A stretch of DNA of 64,000 bases, taken from an uncultured bacterium (lineage in GTDB: Bacteria > Acidobacteriota > Aminicenantia > Aminicenantales > CALLJL01). The translations under genes were made by a program, and so were the position numbers. This document shows positions 8,647 to 18,104 of this stretch, piece by piece. Where the stretch lies: positions 124,001 to 188,000 of the forward strand of contig CALLJL010000023.1 of the NCBI GenBank assembly GCA_938092135.1. Reading direction: 5' to 3'. The notes beneath the pieces were generated by a model. The model worked only from the letters and a program-made list of their open reading frames with translations. It searched no databases and had not been told where the DNA came from. Position 1 is the first letter of the stretch. The number at the start of each line of letters is the position of its first letter.

Positions 8647-9876
8647 TTAGAAAAAACCATTCAAAGTCAGGGCACTTCGAAAGGTTTGCAGGGAAGAACC
8701 AGAGCCTTTTTCCTGTCCCCAAGAAGTTCCGAAATCAAGGCGAAACCACTTCCAGCCTAAACTAAGCCCACTGCTTAGAGAATAAAACGTCGAGTGGGGA
8801 ATTTTCATCGGCTGAGGATCAATTTGGATTCCCAACCTTGTGGTTAAAAAGAAGGTTTGCCGGAAAATTATTAAAGTATTCCTATTTTCTACAGCTAAGG
8901 CTAGGCGAATTATATTTCGGAAATTCCGATTTATTTCTTCTGAAAACCAGGTCAATTTGTATTTTGACCAATTAAAGAAAGTGGCTTCGCCACAGAAGAG
9001 CCAGGATCGATCGAAGGAATAGCTTCCAGCGAGGCTCACCTGCCAGGGCTTTTGAATAAAGTCATCGGCTTCATCTTCAATGGAAATTAATGTTCCTGTA
9101 GTTTCCGCTGAATAACGGAGCGAGCTATGACTCCTTTTTTTCAACTTATGGGCTGGTTCTAGAACGAGACCCATTTTTAGGGAGTCTTTAATTTCGGCGG
9201 TTAAACCAAAGCGAACATAAAGGTCCTTTAGGGATGCCCTTTTTTCGTCATCAATAAAAATCCGATTAAGTGGCCAGGATTCCTCTGTTTTCCTTTCTAC
9301 ATTGCCCTTGGAATTATTTAAAGTCAGGCCAAAGGCTAAAATTTTCCCCAGCTTTCGGGCCATAGCCAAATTGTAAGTTCTGAGAAAACCCCGCTGATAG
9401 AAATTAATTTTATAAATGGTTTTCCCTGCCGAAACTGATTCGGCCGTGACAGATGGCCGATCATAATATTCGGTTATCGCCACTCCAACGCCAAAGGACC
9501 AGCCCTTAGCTTTAAAAGCCAGGCCCGCACCATCAAAGGCTGTTACCTTGACCCATATATTTTGATTGGATTTAAGAACACCTGTATTAACAGGTCCAAA
9601 GCGAAAGAGCGAGGCCCGAGTAATTGAGCCATTAAGATAAAAACTGAAAGGAGTTAAATGGGTTAAAAGAGAAGGATTATTGAAAGCTATGGCCGGTGTA
9701 TCGGCGATTATGGTCATAATTTCAGCTCGTCCTAAGCTTGAAGCCGGAATGAATCCGGAAATATTCCAGGATTTAAGAGGAGCTTCCTCTTCATATTGTC
9801 CGATTATTAACTGAGCACCACAAAGACATGGAAATAGGACCAGACAAAAAAAGATACTTACCTTCACCCTTAACAT
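8647..9876 (-). CDS. Outer-membrane beta-barrel protein (FadL/PorV-like), function unknown
   Basis: From the Met at 9876, preceded by AGAGG, the protein has 409 residues. It has a clean signal peptide (FFCLVLFPCLCGA) and long alternating hydrophobic/polar strands through the C-terminus, which ends in Phe as BAM substrates do. The NNPS segment and overall pattern recall the FadL/OMPP1 and PorV group of barrels, but similarity is loose. A longer frame reaches 10005 but would run across the fabH start region, so I rejected that start. It shares a short divergent control region with fabH copy 1. Confidence 0.65.
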   Translation of the reverse strand: MLRVKVSIFFCLVLFPCLCGAQLIIGQYEEEAPLKSWNISGFIPASSLGRAEIMTIIADTPAIAFNNPSLLTHLTPFSFYLNGSITRASLFRFGPVNTGVLKSNQNIWVKVTAFDGAGLAFKAKGWSFGVGVAITEYYDRPSVTAESVSAGKTIYKINFYQRGFLRTYNLAMARKLGKILAFGLTLNNSKGNVERKTEESWPLNRIFIDDEKRASLKDLYVRFGLTAEIKDSLKMGLVLEPAHKLKKRSHSSLRYSAETTGTLISIEDEADDFIQKPWQVSLAGSYSFDRSWLFCGEATFFNWSKYKLTWFSEEINRNFRNIIRLALAVENRNTLIIFRQTFFLTTRLGIQIDPQPMKIPHSTFYSLSSGLSLGWKWFRLDFGTSWGQEKGSGSSLQTFRSALTLNGFF

Positions 9877-9979
9877 CTTAACCTCTTCTAAGAAGGGCTT
9901 TTCAATTCTATTTAAACTGAGAAACATTTGCAAATAGGCCTTAGCTATGCTATAGAGGATAAAATTAATGAGGTTAAAA

Positions 9980-10972
9980 ATGGAAGGAGTAAGACCTACA
10001 GTCAAAATAATAAGCTGCGGGGTTTATGTTCCGCCGAAGATTCTCACCAATGCTGACCTTGAAAAAATGGTGGATACTTCCGATGAATGGATAATAACTC
10101 GGACAGGAATAAGGGAACGTCATATTGCCGATGAAAGTCAAGCCACCTCTGATCTCTGCCTTGAGGCCGCCCGGCGAGCCCTCGAACAGGCTTCTTTGAA
10201 GGTGGAAGATATTGATTTAATTCTGGTGGCCACATCAAGTCCCGATACTCTATTCCCATCGACTGCCTGTTGGGTCCAGAAAGGATTGGGAGCGCTCGAA
10301 ATCCCAGCTTTTGACCTTTCGGCTGGTTGCACCGGCTTTCTTTATGGCATGATTGTGGCTGAAAGCCTAATTCTTACCCATGTTTGTCGACGGGTTCTTC
10401 TCATTGGGGGAGAAGTACTCTCTAAAATTACCAACTGGGAGGATCGATCGACCTGTGTTCTCTTTGGCGATGCGGCTGGGGCAGTTATTCTCGAAGAAAG
10501 TCAGGATGATTCGGGTATTTTATCTTCCTATTGGCGAGCCGATGGGAGTTTGGCCGAACTTCTATATCTTCCGGCGGGTGGCACCAGGCTTCCCGCGTCA
10601 GAGGAGACAGTGAGAAAGGGGCTTCATTATATTTCCATGAAAGGCAATGAGGTTTTTAAACATGCCGTACGTCGCATGGAGGAAGCTGCCTCTGAAGCCC
10701 TGAGAAGAGCTGGCTTAAATGTGGAGGATGTTACCCATTTCATTCCTCATCAAGCCAATATCAGAATTATCGAAGCTACTGGAGAAAGGTTGAAAATAGC
10801 TAACCATAAAGTTTATACAAACATTGAGCGCTATGGTAATGTTTCGGTTGCTTCAATTCCCATTTGCCTTGAAGAATTAAGGGTTCAGGGAAAATTGAAA
10901 AAGGGCGATATTATCTTGATGGATGCTTTCGGAGCCGGTTTTACCTGGGCGGCTATTGTCTATCGCTGGTAA
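9980..10972 (+). CDS. fabH: Beta-ketoacyl-ACP synthase III, copy 1
   Basis: FabH condenses acetyl-CoA with malonyl-ACP to start fatty-acid synthesis. The triad is present: Cys in SAGCTGF (about 115), His in PHQAN (about 256) and Asn in YGNVSVAS (about 287). The DTSDEWI...RTGIRER stretch near the N-terminus is also diagnostic. I start at 9980, seven bases after GAGG, rather than at the ATG 12 bases earlier. A second FabH is encoded at 48.9-49.9 kb. The isolated position away from other fab genes suggests a specialised primer or branched-chain role, which is inference. Confidence 0.9.
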   Translation: MEGVRPTVKIISCGVYVPPKILTNADLEKMVDTSDEWIITRTGIRERHIADESQATSDLCLEAARRALEQASLKVEDIDLILVATSSPDTLFPSTACWVQKGLGALEIPAFDLSAGCTGFLYGMIVAESLILTHVCRRVLLIGGEVLSKITNWEDRSTCVLFGDAAGAVILEESQDDSGILSSYWRADGSLAELLYLPAGGTRLPASEETVRKGLHYISMKGNEVFKHAVRRMEEAASEALRRAGLNVEDVTHFIPHQANIRIIEATGERLKIANHKVYTNIERYGNVSVASIPICLEELRVQGKLKKGDIILMDAFGAGFTWAAIVYRW

Positions 10973-11014
10973 GATTTTCGTTCTTTAAATAAATGGAAAA
11001 CTTAAGCTGTCTTT

Positions 11015-11530
11015 CTAATCTTCAGCCTTTAATTTTCGAAAATAGTCTAAAAGGGTCTTTTTATCGAGAAGACCTACATGTTTATGCCTGATCTGACCCT
11101 TTTTATCAATAAAAATAGTTGTCGGAATATATTGACCAGGCCGGAACTGGCGGATAATCTCTTGAGTGGCCAGAGCTACAGGATAATTAATTTTGAACCG
11201 CCGGACAAAGGTTTGCAATTCATTGGTCGAAAGGTCATCTACCGATAATCCAAGGATAGCAAGACCATTATTTTTTTCAGCCTCATAAACTTCAATGAAA
11301 TCGGGGATTTCAGCCCGGCAGGGTGGGCACCAGGTAGCCCAGAAATTAATAAGTAAAATTTTTCCCCGGTAATCATTCAAAGTGTGAATCTTTCCGTCAA
11401 GGTCTTCTATTTTAAAATCAGGAGCGACCTCATAGTTTTGTTTTGAGAGGCCAATTTTGGAAAAGAAGACCAATAAAGACATAATCGTAATGGTCAGAAT
11501 TATTCTCCAATCCTTTTTTCTTAAATTCAT
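11015..11530 (-). CDS. Exported TlpA/ResA-like thioredoxin-fold protein
   Basis: A 171-residue protein with an N-terminal hydrophobic segment (about 10-27) serving as an anchor or uncleaved signal. A thioredoxin fold follows, with the active site WATWCPPC at about residues 65-72 and a cis-proline region YIPTTIFID. TlpA/ResA proteins reduce disulfides outside the cytoplasm, for example during cytochrome c maturation. No cytochrome genes are nearby. It converges on fabH with 42 bases between them. Confidence 0.85.
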   Translation of the reverse strand: MNLRKKDWRIILTITIMSLLVFFSKIGLSKQNYEVAPDFKIEDLDGKIHTLNDYRGKILLINFWATWCPPCRAEIPDFIEVYEAEKNNGLAILGLSVDDLSTNELQTFVRRFKINYPVALATQEIIRQFRPGQYIPTTIFIDKKGQIRHKHVGLLDKKTLLDYFRKLKAED

Positions 11531-11634
11531 TCTTAGCTATCTCCTCATCCTTGATTTTCCTTTTTTAAAAGGCCAATTTCCTCTTCTTTGAAATTTTTCC
11601 GTTTAAATATTATAAAAAAATTATACAAATATTT

Positions 11635-12552
11635 CTAGGCAGTTGGCTTTTCCTCGGGCTGAAGACAAAGCCTAAGCAATCGATGCCAGTTACGATCGAT
11701 CTCTTCCTGAATAAGATTGATTTCTTTTTCAGTTAAATGATTGAATCTTCCCTGAAGGCGGAGATAATCAACGATCGGCTTTTTTTCTCTTGGCTTGATA
11801 TTGAGAATATATTTTTCTCCCCATTCGATTTCATAAAGGGGAAAATAACAGGTTTGAACAGCCAATCGGGCCAATTTAATAGTGTCTTCAGGCCGGCTTT
11901 TCCAACCAGAAGGACAGGGAGCAAAGATATGAAAGAAGCGGGTCCCTTTTATGTCTTTAGCCTTTTTCATTTTTTTAAAAAGGTCTTCAGGATAGGCAAC
12001 GCTGGCTGTTGCTATGTAAGGGATGCGGTGGGCAGCCATTATGGCCACAATATCCTTTTTGGGCTGATCTTTGAAATGTTTGACTGGGGTGGTGGTTGTC
12101 CAGGCACCATAGGGAGTAGCTGAACTCCGCTGAATGCCTGTATTCATATAAGCCTCATTGTCGTAGCAAACGTAAATTATATTGTCATTTCTTTCGGCGG
12201 CGCCCGAGAGAGCCTGTAGGCCGATATCAAAGGTGCCTCCATCGCCCGCCCAGGCAACAACGGTTGTTTCCTTATCGCCAGCCATTTCTAAACCTGCCTT
12301 AACTCCCGAGGCGGAAGCGGCGGCCGTTTCAAAGGCGCAATGAAATACGGGAACATCCAACGAAGAATAGGGAAAGGGCCCGTCAATTACGGACCAGCAA
12401 CAGGCGGGAATACAAAGGACAGTTCTTTGACCGAGAGCCTTGAGCACATAGCGCATGGCCAAAGTAGCTCCACAACCCTGGCAAGCCAGATGGCCTGGAT
12501 TCATATATTCTTCTAAGGGCAAACTTAGTTTCATCGTTCTAGGTTTTTTCAT
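11635..12552 (-). CDS. porB: Pyruvate:ferredoxin oxidoreductase, beta subunit
   Basis: The thiamine-diphosphate subunit of the four-subunit 2-oxoacid:ferredoxin oxidoreductase, 305 residues. The TPP/Mg motif GDGGTFDIGLQALSGAAERN and the following YDNEAYMNTGIQRSS are typical of pyruvate rather than branched-chain enzymes. The N-terminal ACQGCG and two further cysteines bind the proximal [4Fe-4S] cluster in this family. Its start overlaps the porA stop by four bases, indicating translational coupling. It is the last gene of porGDAB. Reaction: pyruvate + CoA + 2 oxidised ferredoxin to acetyl-CoA + CO2 + reduced ferredoxin. Confidence 0.93.
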   Translation of the reverse strand: MKKPRTMKLSLPLEEYMNPGHLACQGCGATLAMRYVLKALGQRTVLCIPACCWSVIDGPFPYSSLDVPVFHCAFETAAASASGVKAGLEMAGDKETTVVAWAGDGGTFDIGLQALSGAAERNDNIIYVCYDNEAYMNTGIQRSSATPYGAWTTTTPVKHFKDQPKKDIVAIMAAHRIPYIATASVAYPEDLFKKMKKAKDIKGTRFFHIFAPCPSGWKSRPEDTIKLARLAVQTCYFPLYEIEWGEKYILNIKPREKKPIVDYLRLQGRFNHLTEKEINLIQEEIDRNWHRLLRLCLQPEEKPTA

Positions 12553-13700
12553 TTTTTTACTCCTATCCAGATAATTTCAGAATCGACGGTCTCGTGACTT
12601 AGAGTATAATCAACTATTTCTTCAAAAGTTTCAGGAGTTATATCTCGGCCACCGAGACCGGCAATAAAGCCGAAGACAGGAATGGAGCTAAAACCATAAA
12701 GAGCAGATTTAATTTCCTGATAAAAAATGCCATGATGGCCGTAAGAAATATTACGATCCACCACAGCCACTTTCTTGGCTCGTCTAAGAAGTTGCCGGAC
12801 AATTTTGAAAGGAAAAGGCCGAAAGAGGCGGATGCGTAAATTACCGATGGCTTTTCCTTTTTTTCTCAGATTGTCTACGGCCACTCTGGCGGTAGATCCG
12901 GCCGTCCCAGAAGTAACCAGAATTATATCGGCATCGTCGAGGCAGTAGCCATCCACAGTACCAAGGTAACGACCAAACAATTTTTCATATTCCCGGCCAG
13001 TTTCTTCGACGGCTTCAGGCACCTTTTCCATCGCCTTCTGAAGCTTATAGCGAAGTTCAAAATAATGGTCTGGAGAGGTTAAGCCACCAAAAGCATGGGG
13101 ATCATCAGGGGTTAGGCGAAAAGCAGGCTGAAAGGGTGGCAAATAGGTATCAACGAGAGCCTGATCGGGAATATCGACAACCTCATAGGTGTGGGAAAGG
13201 CTGAAGGCATCCAGAATGATCATAGCAGGTATATAAAATCTTTCCGCCACCTTAAAGGCCTGAATAACTGAATCCAAAACCTCCTGATTGTTAGCGCAGT
13301 AAAATTGCATCCAACCGGTGTCACGCTGGGAAAGACTGTCGTTTTGATCGGACCAGATACTCCAGCCAGGGGCCATTGCCCTATTAATATTGCCCATAAC
13401 TATAGGCAGGCGAGCCCCGGAAGCCCAGTGAAGAAGTTCGTGCATCAAAGCAAGTCCCTGGGCAGAGGTGGCGGTAAAGGTTCTGGCCCCAGCTAAGGAA
13501 GCCCCAATTAGGGCAGCCATAGCTGAATGTTCCGATTCGACTTTTATAAACTGGGCATCAAGAACTTTGCTGGCGCACATTTCCGACAGAAGTTCTACGA
13601 CCTGAGTCTGGGGAGTTATGGGATAGGCAGAAATAACTTGAACCCTCGCTAACATGGCCCCATAAGAGAGAGCATGATTGCCCATGATTACTTTTTTCAT
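12549..13700 (-). CDS. porA: Pyruvate:ferredoxin oxidoreductase, alpha subunit
   Basis: A 383-residue subunit that contributes the pyrimidine-binding half of the TPP site. AYPITPQTQVVELLSE near the N-terminus and EHSAMAALIGASLAGARTFTATSAQGL are signature stretches. The start at 13700 has a perfect GGAGGAAA ribosome site nine bases upstream; a longer open frame up to 13769 lies inside porD and is rejected. It overlaps porD by four bases and porB by four bases. Confidence 0.93.
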   Translation of the reverse strand: MKKVIMGNHALSYGAMLARVQVISAYPITPQTQVVELLSEMCASKVLDAQFIKVESEHSAMAALIGASLAGARTFTATSAQGLALMHELLHWASGARLPIVMGNINRAMAPGWSIWSDQNDSLSQRDTGWMQFYCANNQEVLDSVIQAFKVAERFYIPAMIILDAFSLSHTYEVVDIPDQALVDTYLPPFQPAFRLTPDDPHAFGGLTSPDHYFELRYKLQKAMEKVPEAVEETGREYEKLFGRYLGTVDGYCLDDADIILVTSGTAGSTARVAVDNLRKKGKAIGNLRIRLFRPFPFKIVRQLLRRAKKVAVVDRNISYGHHGIFYQEIKSALYGFSSIPVFGFIAGLGGRDITPETFEEIVDYTLSHETVDSEIIWIGVKK

Positions 13701-13999
13701 CTGATTTCCTCCTCCATGGTAATGCATTTGGCTGGACATTCTTCGGCACAAAGACCACAGCCTTTGCAATAGTCGTAATCAATTACCGGGTATTCATTTT
13801 CAATGAGAATGGCTGTGTCGGGGCAGAATTTCCAGCAGATGCCACATTGAAGACAGTTATCCAGGTCAATTACCGGCCGAATGTTTCGCCAGGCTCCGGT
13901 GAGGTTGAAAGTCATGGAACCGAGCGACATGGGGGCAATGGGCATTTCTTTTTCAGAATTGAAAATAATTTTTTGAGCTTTTCTCCTTTTTTCTTTCAT
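13697..13999 (-). CDS. porD: Pyruvate:ferredoxin oxidoreductase, delta (ferredoxin) subunit
   Basis: A 100-residue subunit with two [4Fe-4S] motifs, CLQCGICWKFCP and CKGCGLCAEECP, that passes electrons to external ferredoxin. The N-terminal 35 residues hold the short strand segment normal for PorD. Its stop overlaps the porA start. About 140 bases separate it from porG upstream; I see no gene in that gap. Confidence 0.92.
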   Translation of the reverse strand: MKEKRRKAQKIIFNSEKEMPIAPMSLGSMTFNLTGAWRNIRPVIDLDNCLQCGICWKFCPDTAILIENEYPVIDYDYCKGCGLCAEECPAKCITMEEEIR

Positions 14000-14136
14000 T
14001 GGAGTCTCACCTCAATTTCATTATATGCCTGTTTCAATTAAGTTGATTGAAGAAACAAAAAAAGGGTTTTTCCTGACAATTAAAAAATAATTAGATTTTG
14101 GCTTAAGCATTAGTTAAAAGCTGATCTTTCGGTTGA

Positions 14137-14691
14137 TCAAAGGAGAGATTGAGCCTTTTCATAGGCCTCCTTAGCAGCGAGGATGTTATCTTGGGGTTTA
14201 ATGGGAACGCCTTCTTTTATAGCTTCAATTAAGGATTCGAGACGGCAGAGATTAAGAATCTTGATTGTGGCCCCAACAATGGCAGTATTCACAATTGGCG
14301 CAGCTAGAGTTCCTAATCCGTGTTTAACCGCAATTTCAGTTGCATTGATGGTAACTACGCGGTAAAGGTCAGGGAAATTAAATTCCTCAGGTCGTCGGTC
14401 CGAGTTAATAATAATAATTCCCCCTGGCTTTAGTCCCACTGTAACATCAATAGCTTCGACCAGGGTCGGATCGACAACCACAACATGGTCAGGGGTATAA
14501 ATTCGACTCTTATCGTAAATAGGCTTATTATCAATGCGAATAAAGGCATAGACTGGTGCTCCTCGTCTTTCAACGCCAAATTCTGGATAGGCCTGAACAT
14601 AATTGCCTTCTTTGGCCAAGGCATCGGCCAGAATCTTGGAGGCCACAACAGTTCCCTGTCCTCCACGACCGTGAAAGCGAATCTCTATCAT
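14137..14691 (-). CDS. porG: Pyruvate:ferredoxin oxidoreductase, gamma subunit
   Basis: A 184-residue structural subunit starting directly with IRFHGRGGQGTVVASKIL, the family hallmark glycine-rich loop. YPEFGVERRGAPVYAF is also diagnostic. It is the first gene of the order porG-porD-porA-porB on the minus strand. Substrate assignment to pyruvate comes from porB. Confidence 0.93.
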   Translation of the reverse strand: MIEIRFHGRGGQGTVVASKILADALAKEGNYVQAYPEFGVERRGAPVYAFIRIDNKPIYDKSRIYTPDHVVVVDPTLVEAIDVTVGLKPGGIIIINSDRRPEEFNFPDLYRVVTINATEIAVKHGLGTLAAPIVNTAIVGATIKILNLCRLESLIEAIKEGVPIKPQDNILAAKEAYEKAQSLL

Positions 14692-14816
14692 CTTAATCTT
14701 CTCCCCTTAAGTTGAAAAGAATAGCTTGCCCTCTTCCTTAAGTCAAATTTTCTCTCTCCAAAGTAAATCCCTTCCCCCATAAAGTTAGAAATAGAAAAGG
14801 GTAAGAGATGAGCTGA

Positions 14817-15674
14817 TTAGAGTTCAAAGCTCATAACGCGGTGGGCATGACATTCAATGTTAACCGCAGCGGGCATAGAAGCAATATGGCAGGGGAAAGC
14901 CTCAACATGAACAGCTAGGGCGGTTACTCTTCCTCCCATCCCCTGAGGACCAATGCCCAGTTTATTTATTCTTTCGAGGAGGCGTTTTTCCAGGTCGGCA
15001 TAAAAGGGATCAGGGTTGGGAGATCCCAGCGGGCGGCGGAGCAAAGCTTTTTTAGCCAACCAAGCTACATATTCAAAATTTCCACCTATACCAACTCCAA
15101 CGATAATGGGTGGACAGGGATTTGAGCCAGCTTGGTCAACGGTCTCGACAACGAAATCTTCAATACCTTCAAGACCAGCAGCGGGAGCAAACATCCGAAT
15201 GGCACTCATATTTTCAGCCCCACCGCCTTTAGCGATGAAAGTGACTTTAAAAACTTCACCAGGGACAAGCTCCCAATGAATATAAGCCGGGGTATTATCA
15301 CCTGTATTTTTGCGGCGAATAGGGTCTTCAACCACCGATTTTCGCAGATAGCCCTCAGCATAACCTCGTCTTGTTCCTTCATTGATGGCTTCTCTCAAAC
15401 TAGTGAGACCATCATCCTTTTTCAACTGGACTTCTTCTCCTATTTCAACTAGAAACACTGCTAATCCTGTATCCTGGCAAATGCCCAGTTTTTCCTGCCG
15501 GGCAATGAGGGCATTTTCCTTTAGTTGGCGAAAGACCTCAAGACCAGCCGGCGATTCCTCTAGTTTCTCCATGGATTCAATTTTCGCCAAGACATCATCC
15601 TGAAGGACAAAGTTAGCCTCTTGGACGAGATTCTTTACCCTATCTCTAACTTCAGCGAGACTTATTATTTTCAT
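14817..15674 (-). CDS. Class I fumarate hydratase, alpha (N-terminal) subunit
   Basis: A 285-residue homologue of the N-terminal half of FumA / alpha subunit of two-subunit class I fumarases and TtdA. GICQDTGLAVFLVEIG carries a cluster cysteine, GSNPCPPIIVGVGIGG a second, and CHIASMPAAVNIECHAHR the C-terminal mark. The [4Fe-4S] enzyme interconverts fumarate and malate, but catalysis needs the beta subunit, which is not in this window. It follows porG on the minus strand after a 125-base gap, so co-transcription with porGDAB is possible. Confidence 0.88.
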   Translation of the reverse strand: MKIISLAEVRDRVKNLVQEANFVLQDDVLAKIESMEKLEESPAGLEVFRQLKENALIARQEKLGICQDTGLAVFLVEIGEEVQLKKDDGLTSLREAINEGTRRGYAEGYLRKSVVEDPIRRKNTGDNTPAYIHWELVPGEVFKVTFIAKGGGAENMSAIRMFAPAAGLEGIEDFVVETVDQAGSNPCPPIIVGVGIGGNFEYVAWLAKKALLRRPLGSPNPDPFYADLEKRLLERINKLGIGPQGMGGRVTALAVHVEAFPCHIASMPAAVNIECHAHRVMSFEL

Positions 15675-15820
15675 TATGACCTCCCCTGAAAAAATAAATG
15701 AAATTTTTAGTTTATTTCTCCCTTATTCAGGTGTCAAGAAGTTATCAAGCCTTCGTAGGCAAAAATACAGAAAAAAAGAAATTTTTAGGTATAAATTTAA
15801 TTAGCTTGACTGGGCGGCAA

Positions 15821-16522
15821 TCAAATTGTCTCGTCCTTCTCTTTTGTTTCCGAGTTCATGAGGTCATAATAAATCATAATAAAGTGGCGGTTATCTTCAA
15901 ATCCCCAATGTTTGTTTTTAATAAGTTCTTTTATGGCCGCTTTGTTTTTTTCCTTAAAAAATTGAATAAGCTGTCGATGCTCTTCAATGCATTTTTCTTC
16001 CCATTCAGGAATTTTGACCATTATTCGGGGAAAATCATATAACCTTTTTTTGAGCTGATTAACAATGTTGACCAGAACGTCGTTTCCACATAACCGGAGA
16101 TGAATATTATGGAGCTTTAAATTAATATCCATATATTTCTTAAAATCATCTTCAGCGAGAGCCTGAACCATTTGATTATAATCTTCTTCCATTTGAGCAA
16201 TGTCTTCAGGCGAAAGCCGGTCGCAGGCAATTTGAGCCGCTTCTGATTCAAGAGCCCCGATTATCTGATAAATGTCTTCTATTTCTTTTAAAGTTAATTT
16301 TTTTACCCGGATACTCTTTCTCGGGGAAATTTCAACAAACCCCTCTCTTTCAAGCTGAATCAAAGCCTCCCGGATAGGGGTTCGGCTGACTCCTAGTTTC
16401 TGACAGATTTCTTTTTCGTTGATTCGGTCTCCAGGTTTAAGATTTCCAGATTCCATTTCCTGTTTCAAATAATCCATAACACAGTCTTTAAGTGAACGAT
16501 ATTGAAAAAAGTATTCCACCAT
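15821..16522 (-). CDS. GntR/FCD-family transcriptional regulator
   Basis: 233 residues with an N-terminal winged helix (about 10-75; LGVSRTPIREALIQLEREGFV is the recognition-helix signature) and a C-terminal helical FCD domain (about 85-220). The FCD domain of this family binds small organic acids, often with a metal held by Asp/His residues such as those in DINLKLHNIHLRLCGN. It lies between fumarase alpha and an aldehyde dehydrogenase, all on the minus strand, so those are its likely targets by position only. Confidence 0.88.
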   Translation of the reverse strand: MVEYFFQYRSLKDCVMDYLKQEMESGNLKPGDRINEKEICQKLGVSRTPIREALIQLEREGFVEISPRKSIRVKKLTLKEIEDIYQIIGALESEAAQIACDRLSPEDIAQMEEDYNQMVQALAEDDFKKYMDINLKLHNIHLRLCGNDVLVNIVNQLKKRLYDFPRIMVKIPEWEEKCIEEHRQLIQFFKEKNKAAIKELIKNKHWGFEDNRHFIMIYYDLMNSETKEKDETI

Positions 16523-16652
16523 CTTTAACCTCGCTTTTTCATAATAGATAAGTGATTTAATTTTTTCAAATGCTTGGCCAAATATATGGACCTATATTCA
16601 AGTTTTTGTTTTCCTTTAATATTTTTTTTAGCAAAGAAATTCTTAGATCAAA

Positions 16653-18077
16653 TTACTTTAAATTTAAAGCTAATAATTTTAGCTCAGTCATTTCTTCAAT
16701 GGCATATCGAAGACCCTCTCGGCCAATCCCACTCTCCTTCACTCCACCGTAGGGCATATGATCGATGCGATAAGTGGGAATATCATTGATGATGACGCCT
16801 CCAACATCCAAAGTTTCAAAGGCCAGCCAAACTTTTTTGAGATCATTAGTGAAGATTCCAGCCTGAAGACCGTAAATGGAATTATTAACCTCGGCCAAAG
16901 CCTTTTCGAAATCTTTATAGGGATAGACAACAACGACGGGAGCGAAGGCTTCCAAGGAAGAAATTCGGCATTGGGGATCGACATTCTCCAGAATCGTTGG
17001 CTCAAAGAGCGAGCCCTTTCTTTTACCGCCGCAAACAATTCTAGCTCCCTTCTCAACTGCCTCATTTATCCATTCCTCTGTTTGCTGGGCAGCGGATTCG
17101 TTAATCATTGGGCCGACATCGGTCATTTCATCCAGAGGATCGCCTAATCTTAAGCCCTTTGTTTTAATCACGAAGTCAGCCATGAAACGATCATAAATTT
17201 TTTCATGGAGGTAGAGACGCTGGATGGAGATACAAATTTGGCCAGCATAGGCAAATGAGCCAATTACGGCCCGAGAAATAGCAAAGTTAAGGTCAGCTTC
17301 AGGTTCAACCACCAGAGCGGCGTTACCTCCAAGTTCAAGGGTTACTTTTTTCTTAGGAGCCCGGGCTTTTATTGCCCAGCCAACAGTGGAGCTTCCCGTG
17401 AAAGTAATCATTTTTATTCTTTCATCGGTAATAAGACTTTCAGCGGCTTGGTAATCACAGGGAATAACATTAAAAATCCCGGGCTCCAGGCCCGTTTCGG
17501 CCACGATTTCGGCCAGTAAAAGAGAGGTTATAGCGACCTGAGAAGCTGGTCTCAAAAGAATCGTATTGCCAGAAGCTAGAGCTGGAGCTACTTTATGAGC
17601 CACGAGATTCAAGGGGAAATTAAAGGGAGTGATGGCAGTGATTGGGCCAAGGGGAAATCTTCTGATGAGACCCCAGCGATTAAGGCTGAAGGCGTTAAGA
17701 TCAAGGGGAATTATTTCACCGCCAATCCGGCGGGCCTCTTCACTGGCTAAATCAAAAGTCAAAATGGCCCGATCGACCTCAATTCGGGAATCGCGAATAG
17801 GTTTGCCAGCCTGAAGGGCAATAGATCGGGCAAGTTCCTCCCGTCTTTTTTTAAGGCCGGAAGCAATTTCTTCTAAAAGGCGCGCCCTTTGATAACTGGG
17901 AATTCTTCTAGCCTGATCAAAAGCTTTAGTTGCAGCCTCAATGGCCTGTCCCACCTGATCTTGATTGGCCCAGAAAATCTGGCCAACGACCTGGCCATCA
18001 TAGGGGGAAGATATTTCTTTCAGAATATTTGATTCCTGCCATTGCCCATTAACAAAAAATAGATAAGTTTTTTTCAT
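16653..18077 (-). CDS. NAD(P)-dependent aldehyde dehydrogenase
   Basis: A 474-residue ALDH-superfamily enzyme oxidising an aldehyde to the acid. Cofactor segment ITPFNFPLNLVAHKVAPALA, the general-base Glu in TLELGGNAALVV and the nucleophile Cys in AYAGQICISIQR are present. The wording around the Cys (GQICIS) is that of the non-phosphorylating lactaldehyde/GAPN-like branch, but the substrate cannot be fixed from sequence. The C-terminal end carries the usual YGGVKESGIGREG. A regulator gene follows 130 bases downstream on the same strand. Confidence 0.9.
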   Translation of the reverse strand: MKKTYLFFVNGQWQESNILKEISSPYDGQVVGQIFWANQDQVGQAIEAATKAFDQARRIPSYQRARLLEEIASGLKKRREELARSIALQAGKPIRDSRIEVDRAILTFDLASEEARRIGGEIIPLDLNAFSLNRWGLIRRFPLGPITAITPFNFPLNLVAHKVAPALASGNTILLRPASQVAITSLLLAEIVAETGLEPGIFNVIPCDYQAAESLITDERIKMITFTGSSTVGWAIKARAPKKKVTLELGGNAALVVEPEADLNFAISRAVIGSFAYAGQICISIQRLYLHEKIYDRFMADFVIKTKGLRLGDPLDEMTDVGPMINESAAQQTEEWINEAVEKGARIVCGGKRKGSLFEPTILENVDPQCRISSLEAFAPVVVVYPYKDFEKALAEVNNSIYGLQAGIFTNDLKKVWLAFETLDVGGVIINDIPTYRIDHMPYGGVKESGIGREGLRYAIEEMTELKLLALNLK

Positions 18078-18104
18078 TTAATTTCTCCTTATATATTTTT
18101 TTAT

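Noticed and set aside
11737-12123. 128-codon open frame antisense to porB
   Set aside because: It has no ribosome site and lies entirely within a well-supported gene on the other strand.
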